NCBI RefSeq assembly: GCF_021699195.1
Contig: NZ_SSXE01000099.1
Location: forward strand, 1 to 46,865
Origin: Nonomuraea sp. MG754425
Lineage (GTDB): Bacteria > Actinomycetota > Actinomycetes > Streptosporangiales > Streptosporangiaceae
Direction: 5' to 3'
DNA length: 46,865 bases
Position numbers and translations under genes: made by a program. Positions within the stretch are counted from its first letter, which is position 1. Each line of letters opens with the position of its first letter. This document shows positions 34,355-40,938 of the stretch, one piece after another. Under the pieces are notes generated by a model. The model was given only the letters and a program-made list of their open reading frames with translations. It searched no databases and had not been told where the DNA came from.

Positions 34355-36409
34355 CAGACCGGTGTGCCCGGCCAGGAAGGTCAGCGTGTCGGCCGACAGG
34401 TCCACCGACCTGCTGATCGAGCGGGCGCCGTGGCCGACCTCGGTCTCGTTGCGCAGCAGCACCGGCCGGTCGGCCGAGGAGGCGTGCTGCAGCGCCGCGC
34501 ACATCTTCCACGCGTGCAGCGGGTGCACGCGCGTGTCGGACTGGAACACGGTGAACAGCGTCGCCGGGTAGGCCACCGACTCCTCGACATGGTGGTACGG
34601 CGAATAGCCGCGCAACCAGCCGAACTGCTCGGGGTCGTCGGCCGAGCCGTACTCGACGTTCCAGGTCGCGCCGAGGCCGAACTTCTCGTACCTGATCATG
34701 TCGAGCAGCGGCGCGGAGCAGGCCACGGCCGCGTACAGGTCGGGGCGCTGGGTCAGCGCCGCCCCCACCAGCAGGCCGCCGTTGGAGCCGCCGGAGATGC
34801 CGAGCTGGGCGGGCGTGGTCACGCCGGTGGCGATGAGGTGCTCGGCCGCGGCGTGGAAGTCGTCGAAGACGTTCTGCTTGTTGGCCAGCATGCCGGCCCG
34901 GTGCCACTCCTCGCCCTCCTCGCCGCCGCCGCGCAGGTTGGCGATGGCGTAGACGCCGCCGGCCTCCACCCAGGCCAGGACCGAGGCCGAGTAGCCGGGG
35001 GTCATGGACAGGCCGAAGCCGCCGTAGCCGTACAGGATGGTGGGCCGCGGGCCGCTCTGCTCGCCGACGGGGGAGATGACCAGCATGCGGACGTCGGTGC
35101 CGTCCTTGGAGCGGTAGACCACCTGCTCGGTGCGTACCGGCGGCACCTCGACCGCGCCCGGTGAGGCGGCCCAGAGCGTGGTCTCGCCGGTCCGCGCGTC
35201 GTAGCGCTGGATGGTCGGCGGCGTGGTGTTGTCGGTGTAGCCGAACCACGCCTCGTGACCGCCCTCGGGACGTTCGGCGATGCCGCCGATCGAGCCGAGC
35301 CCCGGCGTGGGCACCTCGCCGATGCGCTCGCCGGTCGCCAGGTCGTGCACGGTGATCTCGCTGATCGCGTGGCGGGTCCAGCCCACCAGCATGACCGGGC
35401 GCTCCAGGTCGTCGAGGATCGCGAACGTGCTGAGCACCGCCTCGGGGTGCTCGGGGATCAGCACGCGCCAGTTGTCGTAGCCCGGCTCCGCCGGGTCGGT
35501 GACGCACACCCGGCCCCGGGAGGCGTCGCGGTCGGTGTGCACGTAGAGCTTGCCGTCGCGGCCGAACGCCAGCCCGACCTGCGCGTCCACGCCCTCCTGG
35601 ACGACCTTCAGCTCCGGCCGCTCGATCGGCGAGGCGGTCAGGTCGGCCACCCAGACGTCGTTGCGCGGCGCGGTGCCCTCGTGGGCCGAGACCTGCAGCC
35701 AGCGGCCGTCGCGGGAGACGGAGACGCCGTAGTAGTTGGTCATCTTCAGGCCCTGCCCGAAGATCATCACGTCTTCCTCGGTGGAGGTGCCGACGCGGTG
35801 CAGGTAGACGCGGCGGTGGAACTGCGTCTCGTTCTCCGGCACCTCGGTGCTCGGCAGCCTGCGGACGTAGTAGAACGCCTCGCCGCCGGGCAGCCAGGCG
35901 ATCGGCGAGTAGCGGCAGCGGTCGATCGGCCCCTCGACCCGGAGGCCGGTGGCCACGTCGATGATGTAGACGATCGACTCCTCGTCACCGCCCACCGAGA
36001 TCTGGTACGCCAGCAGCCGCCCCTCCTTGTCCGGCTGGACCGCGTCGAGCGTGGTCAGGCCGGACGGGTCGATCGCCATCGGGTCGATCAGCGCCCGCTC
36101 GGTGCCGTCGGGCTCGACCACGTAGTAGACGGCGTGCTCCTGGTCGGGGGTGCGCCGGGAGAAGAAGTACCGTTCGCCACGCCAGGTCGGGACGCCCACC
36201 GACCCCGACCTGAGCAGTTCGGCGATGCGGCTCTTGAACCGCTGCGGTCCGCGTTTCGCGGCGAACAACTCGGCCTGCGCGAGCAGCCACCCCTTGGTCT
36301 CGGGGCTGTCGGGGTCCTCGAGCCACCTGTAGGGGTCGGGGACGGGTGTTTCGTGCAGGATGTCGACGATGTCGTCGCGACGTGCTGTTGGGTACGGCTC
36401 TCGCGTCAT
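34352..36409 (-). CDS. Prolyl oligopeptidase family serine peptidase (S9A)
   Basis: 685 aa, standard S9A length, no signal peptide. The N-terminal PYRWLEDPDSPETKGWL is typical of S9A. A seven-blade beta-propeller is followed by the alpha/beta-hydrolase domain with nucleophile Ser in GISGGSNGGLL, Asp in FQSDTRVHPLHA and His in EVGHGARS. It cuts short peptides after proline. ATG 36409 is fixed by TAGGGT 7 bp upstream; the 104 extra upstream codons in frame are rejected. Confidence 0.95.
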   Translation of the reverse strand: MTREPYPTARRDDIVDILHETPVPDPYRWLEDPDSPETKGWLLAQAELFAAKRGPQRFKSRIAELLRSGSVGVPTWRGERYFFSRRTPDQEHAVYYVVEPDGTERALIDPMAIDPSGLTTLDAVQPDKEGRLLAYQISVGGDEESIVYIIDVATGLRVEGPIDRCRYSPIAWLPGGEAFYYVRRLPSTEVPENETQFHRRVYLHRVGTSTEEDVMIFGQGLKMTNYYGVSVSRDGRWLQVSAHEGTAPRNDVWVADLTASPIERPELKVVQEGVDAQVGLAFGRDGKLYVHTDRDASRGRVCVTDPAEPGYDNWRVLIPEHPEAVLSTFAILDDLERPVMLVGWTRHAISEITVHDLATGERIGEVPTPGLGSIGGIAERPEGGHEAWFGYTDNTTPPTIQRYDARTGETTLWAASPGAVEVPPVRTEQVVYRSKDGTDVRMLVISPVGEQSGPRPTILYGYGGFGLSMTPGYSASVLAWVEAGGVYAIANLRGGGEEGEEWHRAGMLANKQNVFDDFHAAAEHLIATGVTTPAQLGISGGSNGGLLVGAALTQRPDLYAAVACSAPLLDMIRYEKFGLGATWNVEYGSADDPEQFGWLRGYSPYHHVEESVAYPATLFTVFQSDTRVHPLHAWKMCAALQHASSADRPVLLRNETEVGHGARSISRSVDLSADTLTFLAGHTGL

Positions 36410-36416
36410 GCACGGA

Positions 36417-36422
36417 ACCCTA
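36417..36422 (-). promoter_or_regulatory. -10 box TAGGGT of leaderless prolyl oligopeptidase
   Basis: TAGGGT stands 7 bp before ATG 36409. Confidence 0.55.
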
Positions 36423-36496
36423 CTGCCAATGAGCATGCGTAAAGCGCTGGTAGAGCGGGCATAAAACGTACCGTGAGTCCCTATGGTCAGCCCGGC

Positions 36497-36547
36497 ATGA
36501 GGATTTTGGGGTGGCGGGGACCACGGTGCAAACGCCAGACTTGGTGA
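36497..36547 (+). CDS. Possible 16-aa leader ORF upstream of the HNH gene
   Basis: ATG 36497 starts 9 bp after TATGGT (36482-36487) and encodes MRILGWRGPRCKRQTW then TGA. It lies ~190 bp before the HNH nuclease and before the 22-bp palindrome. Translation is unproven; the spacing would suit a near-leaderless start. Could be chance. Confidence 0.25.
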   Translation: MRILGWRGPRCKRQTW

Positions 36548-36636
36548 CAGGACGGTGCCGTGGTGACCATCCGCTGGACCGTCCGGCGGAGGTCCACGTG
36601 ACGGAAGCACAAGTGCCCCAGGAGGGGCCGCCAGCC

Positions 36637-36658
36637 GGGACATGCCGCGGCATGTCCC
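36637..36658. promoter_or_regulatory. Perfect 22-bp palindrome before the HNH gene
   Basis: Each half is GGGACATGCCG read from its own strand, without spacer. It ends 31 bp before the start codon, so it could be an operator or a leader hairpin that influences translation or causes attenuation. Confidence 0.55.
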
Positions 36659-36689
36659 CTTTGATACGCGCGCAGCGGGAAGAGGCCCG

Positions 36690-37199
36690 ATGATGCGCCA
36701 GGTCCTGCTGCTGAATGCCACCTACGAGCCACTGACCACCCTCTCGCTGCACCGCGCCGTGGTGCTGGTGTTGCGGGAGAAGGCCGACGTCGTCCACCGT
36801 GACGGCCGGGGCACGGTGCTGCGGTCCGCCAGCCGTACGCTCGAAGTGCCCTCGGTGATCCGGCTCCGCAGATATGTCCGCATCCCTTACCGATCCCGCA
36901 TCCCCCTGACCAGGGCCGCCCTCATGCGGCGCGACGACTTCCGCTGCGCCTACTGCGGGCTGAAGGCCGAGACCATCGACCACGTGATCCCTCGGTCCAG
37001 GGGCGGCACCCACACGTGGGAGAACTGCGTCGCCTCCTGCACCACGTGCAACCACAGAAAGGCCGACAAGTACCTGGAGGAGCTGGGGTGGACGCTTCGT
37101 GTCAGCCCCGCGGTGCCACGGGGCGCCCACTGGCGGCTCATCGGCGCCTCGCTCGTCGGTGACCCGCAATGGGCGCCCTACCTGGAGGCAGCGGCCTGA
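36690..37199 (+). CDS. HNH endonuclease family protein
   Basis: 169 aa. The C-terminal part is a zinc-stabilised HNH nuclease: CAYC and CTTC cysteine pairs flank the catalytic TIDHVIPRSRGGTHTWENCVASC, in parts (D-H then N and H of CNHRK). The N-terminal ~80 residues (VLLLNATYEPLTTLSLHRAVVLVLREKA) are conserved in the actinobacterial family of standalone HNH proteins. GGAAGAGG lies upstream of ATG 36690/36693. Not linked to a mobile element or restriction system here, so the biological substrate is unknown. Confidence 0.88.
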   Translation: MMRQVLLLNATYEPLTTLSLHRAVVLVLREKADVVHRDGRGTVLRSASRTLEVPSVIRLRRYVRIPYRSRIPLTRAALMRRDDFRCAYCGLKAETIDHVIPRSRGGTHTWENCVASCTTCNHRKADKYLEELGWTLRVSPAVPRGAHWRLIGASLVGDPQWAPYLEAAA

Positions 37200-37243
37200 C
37201 ACACGTTTGAGCCGGGGTTCGCCGCCTGACACCATGTGCAGGC

Positions 37244-38050
37244 ATGTGGACCTTCACCTCGGCCGTCGAGGAGTACGCCGGGGTCGCCGAGCCGTTCCTG
37301 CTCGGCGACCCGGTGCGCAACACGGTGCCGCTGACCGTCCTGGCGAACCTGCGGGCGGGCATGCCCGTACGCGATCCCCTGTTCGGGTGGTGGACGGCCG
37401 GCGGCGCGGTCCGCGGTGCGGTCTTCCACACGCCGCCGCATCCCGCCGGGCTCTTCGCCGTGCCCGTCGAGGCCGTCGCGCCCCTGGTCGAGGCGCTCGG
37501 CGGCGAGTTGCCGGTGTTCGTGGGCCCGCGGGAGGTGACCGACGAGGCCACCCGGCTGCTCGGCGCGCCGCGGCTGGTGGTCTCCGAGCGGCTCTACCGG
37601 CTCGGCGCGCTCGCCGTCCCCGACGTCCCCGGCCGGGGCCGGCTCGCCGTGCCGGTCGACTTCCCGCTGCTGGTGAGCTGGTACCAGGGTTTCGGCGAGG
37701 AGACGGGGATGGGCCACGGCGAGGTCGCCGACGTGGTCGCGCGGCGGTTGCAGCACGAGGAACTGTTCGTGTGGGAGGCGGAGGGGGCGCCGGTCTCGCT
37801 CGCCGCGCTGTCCCCGGCGGTCGGCGGGGTCTGCCGGATCGGCCCGGTGTACACGCCGCCGTCACGGCGCAGGCGCGGCTACGGCGCGGCCGTCACCGCG
37901 CACGCCAGCCAGGTGGCGCTCGCCGAGCGCTGCGAGCAGGTCGTCCTGTTCACCGACCTGGCCAACCCCACCAGCAACGCCGTCTACCGGGCGATCGGCT
38001 ACGAACCAGTGGCCGACTACGCCCACATCGCCTACACCGGCCGCGGTTAA
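37244..38050 (+). CDS. GNAT-family N-acetyltransferase with extended N terminus
   Basis: 268 aa. The C-terminal GNAT domain has the acetyl-CoA loop RRRRGYGAAVTAH and the closing NPTSNAVYRAIGYEPVADY. The N-terminal ~130 residues look like a degenerate GNAT-like half, a two-domain layout common in actinobacteria. Its TAA stop forms the start of the -10 box of the next gene, fmdB-like. No clear ribosome site precedes ATG 37244. Confidence 0.88.
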   Translation: MWTFTSAVEEYAGVAEPFLLGDPVRNTVPLTVLANLRAGMPVRDPLFGWWTAGGAVRGAVFHTPPHPAGLFAVPVEAVAPLVEALGGELPVFVGPREVTDEATRLLGAPRLVVSERLYRLGALAVPDVPGRGRLAVPVDFPLLVSWYQGFGEETGMGHGEVADVVARRLQHEELFVWEAEGAPVSLAALSPAVGGVCRIGPVYTPPSRRRRGYGAAVTAHASQVALAERCEQVVLFTDLANPTSNAVYRAIGYEPVADYAHIAYTGRG

Positions 38051-38053
38051 GAT
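38048..38053 (+). promoter_or_regulatory. -10 box TAAGAT of leaderless FmdB gene, overlapping the GNAT stop
   Basis: TAA (38048-38050) is the stop of the GNAT gene; 6 bp to ATG 38060. Confidence 0.6.
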
Positions 38054-38059
38054 GAGCGC

Positions 38060-38272
38060 ATGCCGCGCTACGACTTCCGATGCCGCTCCTGCGGCTCCAC
38101 GTTCGAGGTGTCCCGCCCGATGTCGGCCTCCGACGATCCGGCGGCCTGCCCCGAGGGCCACGACGACACGGTGAAGCTGCTGTCCACCGTCTCCATGACG
38201 GGTGGCGCCGCCGCGCCCAGGGCCGGTGGTGGCGGCGGCGGGTGCTGCGGTGGCGGCTGCTGCGCCTCCTGA
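38060..38272 (+). CDS. FmdB-type zinc-ribbon protein
   Basis: 70 aa, full length for the family. CRSC near the N terminus and a later CPEGH, in the family's usual YDFRCRSCGSTFEV context, form a zinc ribbon. The C-terminal tail is Gly/Cys rich (GGGCCGGGCCAS), with two CC pairs. Thought to be regulatory in the formamidase-associated founding member; actual role unknown here. Leaderless start 6 bp after TAAGAT. Confidence 0.88.
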   Translation: MPRYDFRCRSCGSTFEVSRPMSASDDPAACPEGHDDTVKLLSTVSMTGGAAAPRAGGGGGGCCGGGCCAS

Positions 38273-38294
38273 AGCCCCCGCCGACCGGCCGGTA

Positions 38295-38309
38295 CGGGGC
38301 GGCGCCCCG
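38295..38309. terminator. Possible bidirectional hairpin
   Basis: CGGGGC (38295-38300) and GCCCCG (38304-38309) with a 3-nt loop, between the convergent FmdB and WYL genes. Confidence 0.3.
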
Positions 38310-38323
38310 CTGCTGGGCTGCTG

Positions 38324-38842
38324 CTAGGCGGTCAGTCGCCGCTCGGCCGCCGGGGTGGTGCGCCGCTTACGGCGCTGGAACGGCAGGAACCGGTCGGCCA
38401 GGTGCGGCCGCGACGGCGTGAGCGTGGGCTCGACCGCGATGATCCGGTCGAACCGGAACGCCCTGATCGCCCTGCGCAGCCGGCACACGCCGACGAGATA
38501 CCAGTATTCGCGGTGCACCAGGCAGGTCACCGGCTCGACGTCGCGCACGGTGACGGCGCCCGCGGCGTCGCGGTAGTGCAGACGGATCATGAGCCGGCTG
38601 GTGATGGCGTCGGCCATCAGCCGGGCGCGGGAGGCGACGTCGACGGGCAGCGGCTCGGTCAGGGTCGTGAGGGTGGCGGCGATGACGTCGTCGTCGAGGT
38701 CGAGGTGCTCGAACACGTGCTGCAGGCCACGCCGTGCGGTGACGGCCTGGGGCCCCGCTCCGAGGTGGGCGAGGGAGAGGGCGAGGGCGGCGATCTCGGC
38801 GGTCGTCAGCGGGCGAGTATCGTGCTTCACGACTGTCGTCAT
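38324..38842 (-). CDS. WYL-domain protein without a DNA-binding domain
   Basis: 172 aa. The WYL ligand-sensing domain is recognisable in REYWYLVGVCRLRRAIRAFRFDRI (YWYLVG replaces the canonical WYL). Typical YafY/PafBC-type regulators are 220-330 aa with an N-terminal helix-turn-helix, which is absent here. The start is firm: TATTCT lies 6 bp before ATG 38842 and no open frame extends usefully upstream. It may act by protein partnership or by binding oligonucleotides. Confidence 0.8.
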   Translation of the reverse strand: MTTVVKHDTRPLTTAEIAALALSLAHLGAGPQAVTARRGLQHVFEHLDLDDDVIAATLTTLTEPLPVDVASRARLMADAITSRLMIRLHYRDAAGAVTVRDVEPVTCLVHREYWYLVGVCRLRRAIRAFRFDRIIAVEPTLTPSRPHLADRFLPFQRRKRRTTPAAERRLTA

Positions 38843-38848
38843 ACCCAT

Positions 38849-38854
38849 AGAATA
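38849..38854 (-). promoter_or_regulatory. -10 box TATTCT of leaderless WYL gene
   Basis: TATTCT stands 6 bp before ATG 38842 and rules out the nearer ATG at 38848. Confidence 0.6.
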
Positions 38855-38902
38855 CGGACCGCCACCGACAATTTTCGAAAGTCTGTCCGGGAAGACAGGT
38901 CA

Positions 38903-38942
38903 CTGTGCGGCAGGCGAGCACCGAGGTCCGCCCGCCGCACAG
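38903..38942 (-). terminator. Terminator of ilvD
   Basis: CTGTGCGGC (38903-38911) and GCCGCACAG (38934-38942) form a perfect 9-bp stem, extended inward by GGCG/CGCC after one mismatch; 12 bp past the ilvD stop. Confidence 0.65.
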
Positions 38943-38954
38943 GAACGCGGAGCG

Positions 38955-40793
38955 TTACCGCGAGAGCTGCGACAGGTCGCGCGAGGCGCCCGTCGAGGCG
39001 GACGTCGTCATCGCCGCGTACGCCTGCAGCGCCACGCTCACCGCCCGTTCGCGGTCACGCGGCCGGTATCCGCCCAGCTCGGCCACCAGCCGCTCGCGCC
39101 GCGCGGCCAGTTCGGCCTCGGGCACGCGCAGCTCCATCGAGCGGCCGGGGATGTCGATGTCGATGATGTCTCCGTCCTCGACCAGCGCGATCGTGCCGCC
39201 CTCGGCAGCCTCGGGCGAGGCGTGCCCGATCGACAGCCCGGAGGTGCCGCCGGAGAAGCGCCCGTCGGTGACCAGCGCGCACACCTTGCCCAGGCCCTTG
39301 CCCTTCAGGAACGACGTCGGGTAGAGCATCTCCTGCATGCCGGGGCCGCCCTTGGGGCCCTCGTAGCGGATGACGACCACGTCGCCGGCCGTGACCCGGC
39401 CGCCGAGGATGCCCTCGACCGCCTGCTCCTGCGACTCGAACACCACCGCCGGGCCGCTGAACTTCCAGATCGACTCGTCCACGCCGGCCGTCTTCACGAC
39501 CGCGCCGTCGCGCGAGATGTTGCCGTAGAGCACGGCCAGGCCGCCGTCGGCGGAGTAGGCGTGCTCGCGGTCGCGGATGCAGCCCGCCTCGCGGTCGAGG
39601 TCGAGGTCGTCCCAGCGGTTGTCCTGGGAGTAGGCCTTGACCGTGCGCACGTTGCCGGGGGCCGCGTGCCACAGCTCCACGGCCTCGGGCTTGACCGTGG
39701 GCGACAGGGCGTCCCACTGGGCCAGCAGGTCGGCCAGCGTGCCGCCGTTGACGGTGGGCACGTCGCGGTGCAGCAGCCCGGCCCGGTCGAGCTCGCCCAG
39801 GATGGCGGGGATGCCGCCGGCGCGGTGGACGTCCTCGACGTGGTACTTGGCCGTGGCCGGGGCGACCTTGCACAGGCACGGCACCCGCAGCGAGATCTCG
39901 TTGATCTCCTTGAGCCCGAAGTCGACCTGCGCCTCGCGGGCGGCGGCCAGGATGTGCAGGATCGTGTTGGTCGAGCCGCCCATCGCCACGTCGAGCGCCA
40001 TGGCGTTCTCGAACGCCTCACGGGTGGCGATCGAGCGCGGCAGCACCGACTCGTCGTCCTCCTCGTAGTAGCGGCGGGTGATCTCGACGAGCTGGCGGCC
40101 GGCGTCCTCGAACAGGGTCTTGCGGGCCTTGTGCGTGGCCAGGATGGTGCCGTTGCCGGGCAGCGCCAGGCCGATGGCCTCGGCCAGGCAGTTCATCGAG
40201 TTGGCGGTGAACATGCCGGAGCACGAGCCGCAGGTCGGGCAGGCGTTCTCCTCCATCTCCAGCAACTCGGCGTCGGAGACCGAGTCGTCGGCGGAGGCGA
40301 TCATCGGGTCGATCAGGTCGAGCTTCTTGCCCGGGGTCTTGCCGGCCTCCATGGGGCCGCCGGAGACGAAGATCGTCGGGATGTTCAGCCGCAGCGCGGC
40401 CAGCAGCATGCCGGGCGTGATCTTGTCGCAGTTGGACACGCAGATCAGCGCGTCCGCGCAGTGGGCGTTGACCATGTACTCCACGGCGTCGGCGATCAGC
40501 TCGCGGGAGGGCAGCGAGTACAGCATGCCGCCGTGGCCCATCGCGATGCCGTCGTCGACCGCGATCGTGTTGAACTCGCGGGGGATGGCCCCGGCCTGCC
40601 TGATCGCGGCGGAGACCACGTCGCCCACCTCGCGCAGGTGCACGTGGCCCGGCACGAACTGGGTGAAGCTGTTGGCCACCGCGATGATGGGTTTGCCGAA
40701 GTCGCTCCCGGCTACGCCGGTCGCCCGGAGCAGGGCCCGGGCACCGGCCATATTCCTGCCATGGGTGACTGTGCGTGACCTGAGGGCGGGCAT
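38955..40793 (-). CDS. ilvD: Dihydroxy-acid dehydratase IlvD
   Basis: 612 aa. Fe-S enzyme of valine, leucine and isoleucine biosynthesis, converting 2,3-dihydroxy-3-methylbutanoate/pentanoate to the 2-oxoacids. Cluster cysteines are in CDKITPGM and CPTCGSCSGMFTANSMNC (read in parts), with the second family signature SGGTSGLSIGHASPEA near the C terminus. GGGAG lies 7 bp before ATG 40793. Monocistronic; no other ilv genes are in the window. Confidence 0.97.
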   Translation of the reverse strand: MPALRSRTVTHGRNMAGARALLRATGVAGSDFGKPIIAVANSFTQFVPGHVHLREVGDVVSAAIRQAGAIPREFNTIAVDDGIAMGHGGMLYSLPSRELIADAVEYMVNAHCADALICVSNCDKITPGMLLAALRLNIPTIFVSGGPMEAGKTPGKKLDLIDPMIASADDSVSDAELLEMEENACPTCGSCSGMFTANSMNCLAEAIGLALPGNGTILATHKARKTLFEDAGRQLVEITRRYYEEDDESVLPRSIATREAFENAMALDVAMGGSTNTILHILAAAREAQVDFGLKEINEISLRVPCLCKVAPATAKYHVEDVHRAGGIPAILGELDRAGLLHRDVPTVNGGTLADLLAQWDALSPTVKPEAVELWHAAPGNVRTVKAYSQDNRWDDLDLDREAGCIRDREHAYSADGGLAVLYGNISRDGAVVKTAGVDESIWKFSGPAVVFESQEQAVEGILGGRVTAGDVVVIRYEGPKGGPGMQEMLYPTSFLKGKGLGKVCALVTDGRFSGGTSGLSIGHASPEAAEGGTIALVEDGDIIDIDIPGRSMELRVPEAELAARRERLVAELGGYRPRDRERAVSVALQAYAAMTTSASTGASRDLSQLSR

Positions 40794-40938
40794 TGGGCAT
40801 CTCCCATCGTCGGTGAGTCTTCACATGTTACGGCCACTGCCCGGTAAATGAGACGCGTGTCCACGCATCGGACGGTTGGTTACCGGATCGTGCCGCAAAC
40901 GACGTCGCCGGCGGCCGAACTCGTGTTACAGAGATCAG

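Noticed and set aside
36637..36658. Similarity of the palindrome to the p53 response element
   Set aside because: Both follow a CATG-centred symmetric pattern; coincidence in a bacterium.
38844..38848. ATG 38848 as WYL start
   Set aside because: It begins right at the edge of the TATTCT -10 box, so a transcript could not include it; ATG 38842 fits leaderless spacing.
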